A stretch of DNA of 64,000 bases. Origin: Pseudoduganella lurida (GTDB lineage: Bacteria; Pseudomonadota; Gammaproteobacteria; Burkholderiales; Burkholderiaceae_D). A program made the position numbers and the translations under genes. The DNA lies in assembly GCF_007830455.1 (NCBI RefSeq), contig NZ_VLLB01000005.1, positions 310,001 to 374,000 of the forward strand. The letters are read 5' to 3'. Positions 35,302 to 44,250 of this stretch are shown here, in pieces (the first letter of the stretch is position 1; each line of letters opens with the position of its first letter). The notes below the pieces were generated by a model. The model saw only the letters and a program-made list of their open reading frames with translations. It was not told where the DNA came from and ran no database searches.

Positions 35302-36660
35302 TCAGCCTTCCGCGTGATGGAAAGGCGCGAACCACGTGACGAGGAATGACGGAATCGTGGCCGCCATCACGAACCAGAAATAGTGGACGTAGCCGAGATA
35401 TTCCTGCAGGTGGCCGCTGACGCTGCCGGTGACCAGCATGCACAGGCCCATCAGGCCGGTGCCGAACGCGTAGTGCGTGGTGGTGTACTTGCCCGGTGCC
35501 AGCTGCTGCATCAGGTAGATCATGAAGCCCACGGAGCCGAAGCCGAAGAAGAATTTTTCGATGGCCACGCCGGCGCTGATCACCAGCAGGTCGGTGGGCT
35601 GGTAGATCGCCATCAGCAGGAACGTCACGTTCGGGATGTTCACCGCGCAGCACAGCAGGAACAGCGTGGGGCGCAGGCCGCGCCTGGCCACGAACAGGCC
35701 GCCCAGCAGGGAGCCGAGCAGCACGGCCGCCAGGCCATAGGTGCCGTACACGATGCCCAGCAATTCGTTCGACAGCCCCAGGCCGCCTTCCACCTTCGGG
35801 TCGACCATGAAGAACGGCCCGATCTTTTCCAGCAGCCCGATGGACAGGCGGAACAGGAACGCGAAGCCGATCATCAGCCACACATCGCGCTTCTGGAAGA
35901 AGGTGATGAACGAATCCTTCAGGATGGCTTTTGCTTCGTCGATCGACTGCGGCGCGTTCGCCGCTTTCGCGCCTTCCGGCATCGTGCGCAGGTGCCACAG
36001 CGCCATCAGCAGCGTGATGCCGGCCACGATCCAGAACACGATGCGCCAGCTGTCGATCCAGTCGGGCCCGAACACTTTCGGGTCGTGGTGGAAGGTGTTG
36101 GTGTGCAGCCAGCCGGACAGGTAGACCAGGCCACCGGAAGCGACGATCGGGCCGATGTTCCAGGACAGGCTCTGGATGCCGCAGTACAGCGACTGCGAGC
36201 GGGCATCGAGCGCGGTGACGTAGACGCCGTCCGACGCGATGTCCTGCGTGGCGCCGACGAAGGACAGCACCACGAACAGCGCCACCATGATCGCCATGTA
36301 GCCGGGCAGCGACATGGCCAGCGCCACGGCGCCGAAGCCCATGGCGATGGCCAGCTGCGCGCACAGCACGAAGAATTTCTTGGTCCGGTACATCTCCACG
36401 AACGGCGCGAACAGGGGCTTGATCGTGTAGGCCAGGATCAGGTAGCTGGCGTATTCGGCCGCCTTGCCGTTGTCCATGCCCAGGTTCTTGAACATGATGG
36501 CCGTGACGCTGGTGAGCATCACGTACGCCAGCGCCATCGTGAAGTAGCCGGTCGGTACCCACAGCAGCGGATGGGAGCGGCGGGTACCGCCGCGGGTATC
36601 GGCAGGCAGGCTGGCGGAGGGCAGGGCGTCCGGCGTGCTGCCGGCGGCGTTCGTGGTCAT
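35302..36660 (-). CDS. AmpG-like MFS transporter
   Basis: 452 residues from MTTNAAGSTPDAL, with GAGGAGA six bases upstream. Twelve hydrophobic segments, inner membrane. The GATQDIASDGVYVTAL segment (about residues 135-150) is the equivalent of the SQDIxxDxY motif of AmpG-family muropeptide permeases, and long hydrophilic loops follow helix 6. Encoded 90 bp downstream of the GH1 beta-glucosidase on the same strand, which suggests co-transcription under the operator at 38086 and import of a glycoside or disaccharide. Confidence 0.85.
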   Translation of the reverse strand: MTTNAAGSTPDALPSASLPADTRGGTRRSHPLLWVPTGYFTMALAYVMLTSVTAIMFKNLGMDNGKAAEYASYLILAYTIKPLFAPFVEMYRTKKFFVLCAQLAIAMGFGAVALAMSLPGYMAIMVALFVVLSFVGATQDIASDGVYVTALDARSQSLYCGIQSLSWNIGPIVASGGLVYLSGWLHTNTFHHDPKVFGPDWIDSWRIVFWIVAGITLLMALWHLRTMPEGAKAANAPQSIDEAKAILKDSFITFFQKRDVWLMIGFAFLFRLSIGLLEKIGPFFMVDPKVEGGLGLSNELLGIVYGTYGLAAVLLGSLLGGLFVARRGLRPTLFLLCCAVNIPNVTFLLMAIYQPTDLLVISAGVAIEKFFFGFGSVGFMIYLMQQLAPGKYTTTHYAFGTGLMGLCMLVTGSVSGHLQEYLGYVHYFWFVMAATIPSFLVTWFAPFHHAEG

Positions 36661-36750
36661 GTCGTCTCCTCGATTCTCGATCATTATCGCCGCGGCTATG
36701 CTGCCGCTTGGCGGATTGTGCACGTTCCTGCGTGGCGCTGTGCGAACCCT

Positions 36751-38070
36751 TCAGCGCTGCTGGCTGTCGATGAAGTCGCGGTACCACAGCGCGCTGGCCT
36801 TCGGCGTGCGCTTCTGGGTCGCGTAATCCACGTGCACGATGCCGAACCGTTTCGCGTAGCCGGAGTTCCATTCGAAATTGTCCAGCAGGCTCCACAGAAA
36901 ATAGCCGCGCACGTCGACGCCGCTGCACATCGCCTCGCGCAGCGCCGCCAGGTGCCATTTCACGTAGTCGATGCGCTGCGTGTCGGCCACCTCGCCGCCG
37001 ACTGGCCGGTCGGCGCTGGCCATGCCGTTTTCCGTGATGTAGATCGGCGGCAGGTCGTATTCCTCCTTCAGCTTGAGCAGCAGCTCGAGCAGGCCGATCG
37101 GGTAGATTTCCCAGCCCATGTCCGTCGTGCCCAGCTCGGCCGGGGCCTGGCGCGGCGGGTCCTCCGCGCTGCAGTAAGAGCGGAAGTAGTAGTTCACGCC
37201 CAGGAAATCGATCGGCTGGCGGATGATGTCGAAGTCGCCGTCGCGCACCTCCGGCGCATTGGCACCGTGGCCGCGCAGCGCGTCTACCGGGTAACGGCCC
37301 TTGAAGATCGGGTCCATGAACCACTGCACCGAGCGGGTGTATTCCCATGCCGCCAGCGCGCGGTCGGCGGCGCTGTCGGTGGCCGGGTCGGCCGTCCACT
37401 GGTTCAGCACGATGCCCAGCTCCGCGCTGGACGCCACGGCGCGCATCGCCTTCATGGCCAGCCCGTGCGACAGCAGCAGGTGGTGCGAGACCTGCACGGA
37501 CTGCCTGACGTCGCTGACGCCCGGCGCGAACTGGGCGTTGCCGTAGCCCAGGTTTGCCGTGCACCACGGCTCGTTGTGCGTTGCAATCGTTTTCACGCGA
37601 TGGCCGAAACGGCGCGCCACTTCCGCAGCGTATTCGGCGAAGTGATAGGCGGTGTCGCGGTTCAGCCAGCCGCCTTCGTCCTGCAGGCCCTGCGGCAGGT
37701 CCCAGTGGTACAGCGTGATGTGGGCGGCGATGTTCTTGCGGTCCAGCTCGTCCAGGAGGCGTTCATAGAAGGCGAAACCGGCCTCGTTCCAGGCACCCTT
37801 GCCGGCCGGCTGCACGCGCGACCACGCCATCGAGAAGCGGTAGGCCTGCAGGTGCAGGTCGGCCATGATGCCCACGTCCTCGGCGTAGCGGTGGTAGTGG
37901 TCGCAGGCCACGTCGCCATCGCTGCCGTCGATGACATTGCCCGGCGTGCGGCAGAAGGTATCCCAGATGGACGGCCCCTTGCCGTCGGCGCTGGCGCCGC
38001 CCTCGATCTGGAACGCACTGGTGGCAACGCCCCACACGAAGGAGGGCGGGAAATGCAGTTGGTCGGTCAT
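36751..38070 (-). CDS. GH1 beta-glucosidase
   Basis: 439 residues from MTDQLHFPPSFVWGVATSAF; an upstream Met at 38100 would lie across the operator. A complete (beta/alpha)8 GH1 enzyme: acid/base Glu-167 in THNEP, nucleophile Glu-347 in ITENG, and the N-terminal FVWGVATSAFQIEG and C-terminal YFLWSLLDNFEW signatures. No signal peptide, so cytoplasmic, hydrolysing beta-glucosides such as cellobiose after import. First gene of the GH1-MFS unit; a LacI/GalR-type operator lies 16-29 bp before the start. Confidence 0.96.
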   Translation of the reverse strand: MTDQLHFPPSFVWGVATSAFQIEGGASADGKGPSIWDTFCRTPGNVIDGSDGDVACDHYHRYAEDVGIMADLHLQAYRFSMAWSRVQPAGKGAWNEAGFAFYERLLDELDRKNIAAHITLYHWDLPQGLQDEGGWLNRDTAYHFAEYAAEVARRFGHRVKTIATHNEPWCTANLGYGNAQFAPGVSDVRQSVQVSHHLLLSHGLAMKAMRAVASSAELGIVLNQWTADPATDSAADRALAAWEYTRSVQWFMDPIFKGRYPVDALRGHGANAPEVRDGDFDIIRQPIDFLGVNYYFRSYCSAEDPPRQAPAELGTTDMGWEIYPIGLLELLLKLKEEYDLPPIYITENGMASADRPVGGEVADTQRIDYVKWHLAALREAMCSGVDVRGYFLWSLLDNFEWNSGYAKRFGIVHVDYATQKRTPKASALWYRDFIDSQQR

Positions 38071-38085
38071 ATGGTCTCTGGAATT

Positions 38086-38099
38086 TGAAAACGATTTCA
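38086..38099. promoter_or_regulatory. LacI/GalR-type operator at the beta-glucosidase gene
   Basis: TGAAAACGATTTCA, matching TGNAANCGNTTNCA, the same motif as the three sites at the TonB receptor. Within 16 bp of the GH1 start it would block transcription or initiation. Confidence 0.8.
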
Positions 38100-38216
38100 T
38101 GCTTCTCGGGCATTAAACCGCAAGGGCGAAGCCGTGTCAATCTCGGCAATGAAAAGGTCGGGGAGGGGGCTGCAGGGCGTGGGGGAAGGCCGGGACGGCG
38201 ATGAAACAGGTGAGAA

Positions 38217-38458
38217 GCGCGGCATCAGGGGAAACGCGCGGCGTCAAGAATATGCGCGGTATCAGGAGCGACGCGCGGCATCAGGAAAGACGCGCGGTAA
38301 GAAGAGAATCGCGCGGCATCAGGAAAAACGCGCGGTGAAGAGAATCGCGCGGCATCGAGAAAAAAGCGCGGTATGAAGAGAATCGCGCGGCATCCAGAAA
38401 TACGCGCGGCATCGGGAGAGACGCGCGCATCAAGAAAGACGCGCGGCATCGGAATCCC
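38217..38458. repeat. 19-bp tandem repeat array (13 units)
   Basis: Thirteen consecutive units beginning GCGCGG, consensus GCGCGGCATCAGGAAAGAC; ten are 19 bp, two or three 18 bp and one 17 bp. Variants alternate between CATCAGGAAA and TATGAAGAGAATC types, so a higher-order 38-bp period is visible in the middle (38292-38384). It fills the space between the DUF3144 gene stop and the GH1 upstream region. No start signals suggest coding; 19 bp is not a multiple of three. Confidence 0.9.
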
Positions 38459-38472
38459 GCGCGGAGGCCTGG

Positions 38473-38766
38473 TCACGGCGCCATGTATTTGTCGAAGTTC
38501 TTCTCGTAGTCGGTGACGTTCTCTTCCATCATCTTTTCGAACTGGCCGCGGAAGTATTCCAGCGACTCGGCGCGGCTGGCCGCCAGCTGCTCGGCGCTGC
38601 CGGCATTGTGGGCCAGCAGGTAGGCATTGAAACGGGTGGCGGCAAACAGCAGGGCGGCGCCGGCCACGTGCGGCGGGGCGCCGCTGGCCTCGCCCTGTTC
38701 GTTGGCGTGGCGGATGAACTGGTCGATCAGCTGCCAGAACTGCTGGTCGTGGTTTTCTTCACTCAT
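38473..38766 (-). CDS. DUF3144 family protein
   Basis: 97 residues from MSEENHDQQFWQLIDQFIRH. Helical, soluble, with AALLFAATRFNAYLLAHN in the middle, as in the DUF3144 family of small proteobacterial proteins of unknown function. Ends in NFDKYMAP next to the tandem repeat array. Confidence 0.8.
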   Translation of the reverse strand: MSEENHDQQFWQLIDQFIRHANEQGEASGAPPHVAGAALLFAATRFNAYLLAHNAGSAEQLAASRAESLEYFRGQFEKMMEENVTDYEKNFDKYMAP

Positions 38767-38773
38767 GGGATCT

Positions 38774-38803
38774 CCAAATAAAAAAACCGGGCACAGCCCG
38801 GTC
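38774..38803 (-). terminator. Terminator between two small genes
   Basis: On the minus strand CCGGGCTGTGCCCGG followed by seven T, 20 bp after the stop of the gene at 38822-39001. Confidence 0.85.
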
Positions 38804-38821
38804 GTCATGTGTCGGTGGCGG

Positions 38822-39001
38822 TCAGCTGGCGATGAAGCGCTCGGGGATTTCCATCCCGTCGTTGGCGGCATCGGCATAGGCGCGCAGTTCGCTGATCGCC
38901 AGTTCCAGTTGTTCGGGAGTGGGGTTCGCCTGGAAGCCGCGGATGCGCTCGTTCAGCGCCGCGACTTTCTGGCTCCATTGCAGCCGGTCAAACTTGCTCA
39001 T
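38822..39001 (-). CDS. Small hypothetical protein
   Basis: 59 residues, MSKFDRLQWSQKVAALNERI, with AGGGGAA six bases upstream. Helical and charged; PTPEQLELAISELRAYADAA is a likely second helix. Not recognised. It has its own terminator and precedes the DUF3144 gene on the same strand. Confidence 0.65.
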   Translation of the reverse strand: MSKFDRLQWSQKVAALNERIRGFQANPTPEQLELAISELRAYADAANDGMEIPERFIAS

Positions 39002-39154
39002 ACAGTTCCCCTGTCGATTCTGATTTAAGGTCGCCAGTATCTCTGGCGGTAACACTGTCCTCTGTACGGTAGCGTACGGAAGAGCTGTCCCCAAGGATGG
39101 GCCCGCGCGCCGCCGTCGTCAAGCATTGTCAATCGAGCACTACCACTAAGCCGG

Positions 39155-39853
39155 TCACGAAGATGCGGGCCCGAGTTTTGCCCCGCCGAGGAACAGGTCC
39201 ACCCGCTGGCCCAGCAGGGCCGGATCGATGCCGTCCGCGCAGGGCAGCATGAACAGGTAGCGCTTGAGCTGGTCGCCCATCAGGCAGTTCATCAGGTGGA
39301 TGGCCAGCACGTCGGCCGGCAGGTCGCGCAGCTGGGCACGCACGTCCGGCCGCGAGAAATAGCGCTGCAGCGCGGCGCGCGTGCGCTGCGGGCCGCCCTC
39401 GAAGAACGCTTCGGCCAGTTCGCGGTCATGGTGCGCCTCCGCGATCACCATGCGGTGCAGCTGGATGACGGGGCCGGACGAGATCAGCTCGTGCATGCGC
39501 AGGCCGAAGTCGAGCAGCACCTCGCGCATCGGCGCCTGCGTCGTGGCCAGGTCCTCCATGGACTGGAAGGCCGCGTCGCGGCCCGTCTTCAGGATCTCGC
39601 GGAACAGGCCGCTCTTGCCGCCGAACTTCACGTAGATGGTGCGCACCGCCACGTGGGCCTTGCGGGCGATCATTTCCAGGCTGACCTTCGAATAGCCCTT
39701 TTCCAGGAACAGCTGGAACGCCGTCGTCATCAGCTCCTGGGTGCGGGCTTCGCTCTCGCAAGCCTTCGGACGGCCGGCACGGGCCACCGGGCAAGGCTCC
39801 TGCTCGGGCTCCTGTTCAGTCGGTACTGCGGGGTCTTTTGATTTGCTGGCCAT
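39155..39853 (-). CDS. TetR-family regulator of the efflux operon
   Basis: 232 residues from MASKSKDPAVPTEQ. After a Glu/Pro-rich N-terminal extension (about 30 residues) comes the TetR helix-turn-helix (about residues 40-85: TTAFQLFLEKGYSKVSLEMIARKAHVAVRTIYVKFGGKSGLF) and a ligand-binding C-terminal domain of the AcrR C-type. Divergent from the EmrA/EmrB/outer-membrane operon with a 140-bp shared region holding a strong dyad, so it almost certainly represses that operon and itself in response to a toxic ligand. Confidence 0.9.
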   Translation of the reverse strand: MASKSKDPAVPTEQEPEQEPCPVARAGRPKACESEARTQELMTTAFQLFLEKGYSKVSLEMIARKAHVAVRTIYVKFGGKSGLFREILKTGRDAAFQSMEDLATTQAPMREVLLDFGLRMHELISSGPVIQLHRMVIAEAHHDRELAEAFFEGGPQRTRAALQRYFSRPDVRAQLRDLPADVLAIHLMNCLMGDQLKRYLFMLPCADGIDPALLGQRVDLFLGGAKLGPASS

Positions 39854-39905
39854 TGATACGTGGAAATACCTAAAGCGTTGGATGGCATCACTGTAAGGCA
39901 CATCA

Positions 39906-39929
39906 AAATGAAATGCAACCGTTTCATTT
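39906..39929. promoter_or_regulatory. Probable TetR operator
   Basis: AAATGAAA (39906-39913), eight bases, TTTCATTT (39922-39929): a perfect dyad ending one base before the -35 box of the efflux promoter. A further TTTCATTT half-site lies at 39972-39979. Confidence 0.7.
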
Positions 39930-39930
39930 C

Positions 39931-39959
39931 TTGACTTCCCCAAACCTTTATCCAATAAT
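39931..39959 (+). promoter_or_regulatory. Promoter of the efflux operon
   Basis: TTGACT (39931-39936), 17-bp spacer, AATAAT (39954-39959). Confidence 0.65.
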
Positions 39960-39993
39960 GCGCGGATACCATTTCATTTCTCGGAGTGCCCCC

Positions 39994-41142
39994 ATGTCCA
40001 CCCAGCCAGAACAAAAAGTGCTCAACGCCGTGCCGCCAGCTGCCGCTGCTGCGCCTGCCGCGCCAGCGAAAAAGCCGAACCGGCGTGTCCTCATCATCGC
40101 CGGCGTGATCGCCGTGGCCGCGCTCGCCGCCGGCGGCCGCATGTGGTACCGCAGCGCGCACTTCGTGGAAACCGAGAACGCCTATGTGACGGGTCACGTG
40201 CATCCGGTATCGTCCCGGATCGCCGGCACGGTCACGAAGGTGCTGATCGAGGATAACCAGTATGTGAAGGCGGGCGACGTGATCGCCGAGCTCGACCCGT
40301 TCGACCAGCGCGTGAAGGTCGACCAGATGCGCGCGCAGATTGCCAGCGCGGAAACCCAGGTGCTGCAGGCCGAGGCGCAGATCGCCCAGGTGAAGGCACA
40401 GGCTGCCGCTGCGGCCGCGCAGGTGAAGCAGTCGCAGGCACTGCAGGTGCGTGCCAACCAGGATGCCGACCGCTACAGCCAGCTGTACACGAACCAGATG
40501 AAGGCCGTGTCGAAAGCCGAGCTCGATGCCGCCAACGCGGGCCGCGCCAGCGCTGCCGCCGACGTGGCCGCGCGCAAGGACAGCGCCACCGCCGCCAATG
40601 CGCAGATCGCCGCCGCGCAGTCCGCACGCGACGTGCTGAAGTCGCAGATCGACGTGCTGAAAGTGCAGCTGAAGGACGCCGAGCAGCAGCTGGCGTACAA
40701 CCAGGTGCTGGCACCCGTGGCCGGCCGCGTGGGCCGCCGCACCGTGGAAGTGGGCCAGCGCGTGACGGCGGGCCAGCAGCTGACGGCGCTGGTGCAGGAC
40801 GACGTGTGGATCACCGCCAACTTCAAGGAAACCCAGCTGGCCGACATGCACGTGGGCCAGCCGGTGCACATCAGCGTCGATGCGATTCCCGGCCATGAAG
40901 TGACGGGTCGCGTGGACAGCTTCGCGCCGGCCTCCGGCAACCAGTTCGCGCTGCTGCCGGCCGATAACGCCACCGGCAACTTCACGAAGATCGTGCAGCG
41001 CGTGCCGGTCAAGATCACGCTGAAGCCGGAAGACCAGAAGGCGCTGGCCGGTCGCCTGGTGCCGGGCATGTCCGTGATCGCGGAAGTGGCGATCGGCGAC
41101 GACACCCGCGCCCCGGCCCAGCAGCAAGCCCGCGTCAACTAA
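39994..41142 (+). CDS. HlyD/EmrA-family membrane fusion protein
   Basis: 382 residues from MSTQPEQKVLNAV. One N-terminal transmembrane helix (about 31-48), the split biotinyl-lipoyl-like domain (TENAYVTGHVHPVSSRIAG and PVAGRVGRRTVEVGQRV), a long Ala/Gln-rich coiled coil between (about 100-225), and a C-terminal beta-barrel domain. It bridges the inner-membrane EmrB-type pump to the outer-membrane channel across the periplasm. First gene of a three-gene operon; 12 bp to the pump gene. Confidence 0.93.
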   Translation: MSTQPEQKVLNAVPPAAAAAPAAPAKKPNRRVLIIAGVIAVAALAAGGRMWYRSAHFVETENAYVTGHVHPVSSRIAGTVTKVLIEDNQYVKAGDVIAELDPFDQRVKVDQMRAQIASAETQVLQAEAQIAQVKAQAAAAAAQVKQSQALQVRANQDADRYSQLYTNQMKAVSKAELDAANAGRASAAADVAARKDSATAANAQIAAAQSARDVLKSQIDVLKVQLKDAEQQLAYNQVLAPVAGRVGRRTVEVGQRVTAGQQLTALVQDDVWITANFKETQLADMHVGQPVHISVDAIPGHEVTGRVDSFAPASGNQFALLPADNATGNFTKIVQRVPVKITLKPEDQKALAGRLVPGMSVIAEVAIGDDTRAPAQQQARVN

Positions 41143-41154
41143 GCGGCGCCCGCA

Positions 41155-42762
41155 ATGAGTTCGCAGACTACCGCCGCCGCGCCGCCGGGCGGGCCGGCGA
41201 TGGGCCAGGCCACCGGCGCCGTGTCGCCGCGTACCTGGATCGCCGTGGCCGCCGGCATGCTGGGCGCCTTCATGGCGGTGCTGGATATCCAGATCACCAA
41301 CTCCTCGCTGAAGGACATCCTCGGTTCGCTGTCCGCCACGCAGGAAGAGGGCTCGTGGATCTCCACCGCCTACCTGGTGGCGGAGATCATCGTGATCCCG
41401 CTCACGGCGCTGCTCACGCGCGTGTTCTCGCTGCGCGGCTACATGATGGGCACCACCGCGCTGTTCCTGCTGTTCTCCACGCTGTGCGGCTTCGCCTGGA
41501 ACCTGGAGAGCATGATCGCCTTCCGCATGCTGCAGGGCTTTACCGGCGGCGCGCTGATACCGATGGCTTTCACGCTGGTGATGTCCAAGCTGCCGCCGCA
41601 GAAGCGCGCGACGGGCATGGCGCTGTTCGGCCTGACGGCCACGCTGGCGCCGGCGATGGGCCCGACCTTGGGCGGCTACCTGACGGAGCTGTATGGCTGG
41701 CCGTCGATCTTCTACATCAACTGGGTGCCGGGCGTGCTGCTGATCGCCGGCATCGCATATGGCCTCGACAAGGAAAAGAAGCAGCTCGACCAGCTGTGGA
41801 ATGCCGACTGGCTCGGCATCGGCCTGATGGCGCTGGGCCTGGGCTGCCTGACCGTGTTCCTGGAAGAGGGCAACAGCAAGGACTGGTTCGATTCCGCCTT
41901 CATCGTCACGTTCGCGGGCCTGGCGATCTTCGGCCTGCTGGGCTGGATCGTGACCAGCGCGACGCGCGCGCAGCCGTTCGTCAACCTGGGCCTGTATGGC
42001 CGGCGCAACTTCCTGGTGGCGACGGGCCTGTCCGCCGTGCTGGGCATGGGCCTGTACGGCTCGGCGTTCCTGCTGCCGCTGTTCCTGGGCCAGATCGCCG
42101 GCTATTCGCCGATGCAGATCGGCGAGGTGATCATGTGGGTCGGCCTGCCGCAGCTGTTCATCATGCCGTTCGTGGCCAAGCTGTCCTCGAAGATCGACAA
42201 CCGCATCCTGTGCTCGTTCGGCCTGCTGCTGTTCGGCGGCTCCTGCCTGATGAACGCCTACATGGATGCCACCACGGGCTACGACCAGCTGATGCTGTCG
42301 CAGATCATCCGCGCGCTGGGCCAGCCGTTCGTGATGCTGACCCTGTCGAACTTCGCCATGAACGGCATCGCGCCGAAGGACATGGCGTCCGCTTCGAGCC
42401 TGTTCAACATGACGCGCAACCTGGGCGGCTCGATCGGCATCGCCCTGCTGGCAACGGCGCTCACGCAGCGCGAGCACTTCCACTCGGCTCGCCTGGGCGA
42501 ATCGGTGACGAGCTTCTCGCTGGCCACGCAGGAACGGCTCAATGCGATGACGCAGGCCTTCATCGGCCAGGGCTTCGATCCGGCCAACGCGGCGGATAAG
42601 GCCTTGAAAGCAATTGACGGCATCGTGCGGCGCGAATCGTTCGTGATGGCCTACAACGACGGCTTCTTCCTCGTCGGCTGCATCCTGCTGTCCTGCATCG
42701 CGATCCTGTGGCTGTCCGACAAGGTGAAGTCCCCGTCCGGCCCCGGCGGCGGCGGACACTAA
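41155..42762 (+). CDS. EmrB/QacA-family MFS drug exporter (DHA2)
   Basis: 535 residues, fourteen predicted transmembrane helices. Family motifs include MAVLDIQITNSSL in helix 1 (motif D1 type), LTRVFSLRGYMMGTTALF, and the GPTLGGYL motif C of exporters. Proton-driven export of hydrophobic drugs through the EmrA-type partner. Sixteen bp before the outer-membrane factor gene. Confidence 0.95.
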   Translation: MSSQTTAAAPPGGPAMGQATGAVSPRTWIAVAAGMLGAFMAVLDIQITNSSLKDILGSLSATQEEGSWISTAYLVAEIIVIPLTALLTRVFSLRGYMMGTTALFLLFSTLCGFAWNLESMIAFRMLQGFTGGALIPMAFTLVMSKLPPQKRATGMALFGLTATLAPAMGPTLGGYLTELYGWPSIFYINWVPGVLLIAGIAYGLDKEKKQLDQLWNADWLGIGLMALGLGCLTVFLEEGNSKDWFDSAFIVTFAGLAIFGLLGWIVTSATRAQPFVNLGLYGRRNFLVATGLSAVLGMGLYGSAFLLPLFLGQIAGYSPMQIGEVIMWVGLPQLFIMPFVAKLSSKIDNRILCSFGLLLFGGSCLMNAYMDATTGYDQLMLSQIIRALGQPFVMLTLSNFAMNGIAPKDMASASSLFNMTRNLGGSIGIALLATALTQREHFHSARLGESVTSFSLATQERLNAMTQAFIGQGFDPANAADKALKAIDGIVRRESFVMAYNDGFFLVGCILLSCIAILWLSDKVKSPSGPGGGGH

Positions 42763-42778
42763 AATTTTCGAGGTAACT

Positions 42779-44242
42779 ATGTTCTTCAAGAAAAACATGA
42801 CCCTGGCGGTGGCTTCGGCCGCACTGATCCTGTCCGGCTGCGCCACCGTGGGCAGCGACTTCAAGGCGCCGGCCAATGTCGCCGAGGCGAGCTTCCGCCA
42901 TGCGCAGGGCACGACCGACGCCGCGGCGCACCTGCCGCAGCAGTGGTGGAGCGTGTTCGGCGACGCGACCCTGAACCAGCTGGAGCAGCAGGCGCTGGCC
43001 GACAGCCCGAGCGTGAAGGCGGCGGCGCAGCGGCTGTTGCAGGCCGAGGCCCAGCTGGGCGTGGTGCGGGCGAACGACCGTCCGCAGCTGAACGTGAGCG
43101 CCGGCATCTCGAACTCGCGCACCTCGGCCAATACGTCGCAGGGCATCGCGCTGGGCCGCCGCGCCATCGAGGGCAACAACTACTCGGTGGGGACGTCGTT
43201 CTCGTACGAGCTGGACCTGCTGGGCCGGGTGCGCCGTGCCATCGAGGCCGCCGATGCGCAGGCGCTGGCCGCGCAGGCCGACCGCGATGGCGTGATGCTG
43301 GTGCTGACCTCGCAGGTGGCCACCGCCTACTGGCAGCTGCGCGGCCTGGATGCCGAGACGGCGATCCTGCGCGGCGCCCTCGACACGCGCCGCGAGACCG
43401 AGCAGCTGGTCAACGCGCGCTTCGATGCGGGCCTGACGAATGAGCTGGACACGGCCCGCGCCCGCATCGAGCGCGCCAATGCCGAAGCCGATCTGGAAGA
43501 AGTGCAGCGCCAGCGCAACGCGCTGGAGCATGGCCTGGCCGTGCTGCTGGGCGCATCGCCTTCGTCGACCGTGCTGCCCGCGGTTGCCGGTACCACGACC
43601 GATGCCGCGCTGCCGCAGCCGCCGGCGATTCCCGTCGGCCTGCCGGCCAGCCTGCTGGGCCAGCGTCCCGACCTCGCGGAGAGCGTGGCCAACCTGAAGG
43701 CGGCCAATGCCAATATCGCCGTCGCGGAAGGGGCGTTCTATCCGTCGCTGAGCCTGACCGGCAACTTCGGCTTCGCGTCCGAGAGCCTGTCCGAGATCGC
43801 GAAGGGCGGCTCGCGCCAGTTCAGCTTCGGCCCGCTGGCCCTGTCGCTGCCCGTGCTCGATGGCGGCCGCAACAAGGCCAACCTGGCGGTCGCCCAGGCG
43901 CGCTACGACGAGGCGCTGGCCAACCACCAGAACCGCCTGCTGACGGCGCTGCGCGAAGTGGAAGATTCGCTGTCCGACGTGCAGCAGCGCCAGCGCCAGG
44001 GCCAGGCGCAGGCCGTGTCGCGCGAAGCGGCGCAGCGGGCCTACCTCGTCGCCCGCGCCCGCTACGAGCGCGGCCTGTCGACCTACCTGGACGTGACGGA
44101 TGCCCAGCGCAGCTCGCTCTCCGCCGACCGCGCCGCCGTGCAGATCGACACGCAGCGGCTGCTGGCCGCCGTCGCCGTCGCCCGCGCCCTCGGCGCCGGC
44201 TGGCAGCCGCAGGGCGGGCTCGCCACGCTGGCCGCGCAGTAA
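42779..44242 (+). CDS. NodT-family outer-membrane efflux lipoprotein
   Basis: 487 residues. Lipobox LSGC with Cys-21, then two outer-membrane efflux (TolC-like) repeats, the first around LPQQWWSVFGDATLNQLEQQALADS and the second from LLGQRPDLAESVANLKAANANI. Forms the trimeric channel-tunnel of the tripartite pump with the two preceding gene products. A family A repeat block follows its stop codon. Confidence 0.94.
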   Translation: MFFKKNMTLAVASAALILSGCATVGSDFKAPANVAEASFRHAQGTTDAAAHLPQQWWSVFGDATLNQLEQQALADSPSVKAAAQRLLQAEAQLGVVRANDRPQLNVSAGISNSRTSANTSQGIALGRRAIEGNNYSVGTSFSYELDLLGRVRRAIEAADAQALAAQADRDGVMLVLTSQVATAYWQLRGLDAETAILRGALDTRRETEQLVNARFDAGLTNELDTARARIERANAEADLEEVQRQRNALEHGLAVLLGASPSSTVLPAVAGTTTDAALPQPPAIPVGLPASLLGQRPDLAESVANLKAANANIAVAEGAFYPSLSLTGNFGFASESLSEIAKGGSRQFSFGPLALSLPVLDGGRNKANLAVAQARYDEALANHQNRLLTALREVEDSLSDVQQRQRQGQAQAVSREAAQRAYLVARARYERGLSTYLDVTDAQRSSLSADRAAVQIDTQRLLAAVAVARALGAGWQPQGGLATLAAQ

Positions 44243-44250
44243 GCCAGCCG

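Noticed and set aside
35383..38088. 901-codon plus-strand frame opposite the MFS and GH1 genes
   Set aside because: Antisense shadow; GH1 catalytic motifs are on the minus strand.
38217..38458. Array considered as a CRISPR
   Set aside because: Units are contiguous with no unique spacers, shorter than CRISPR repeats, and no cas genes are near.
38134..38476. Reading frames on both strands through the 19-bp repeats
   Set aside because: No ribosome binding site, repeat unit not a multiple of three, and repetitive low-quality translations on both strands.
39730..43179. 1149-codon minus-strand frame opposite the efflux operon
   Set aside because: Antisense shadow of EmrA/EmrB/NodT genes.
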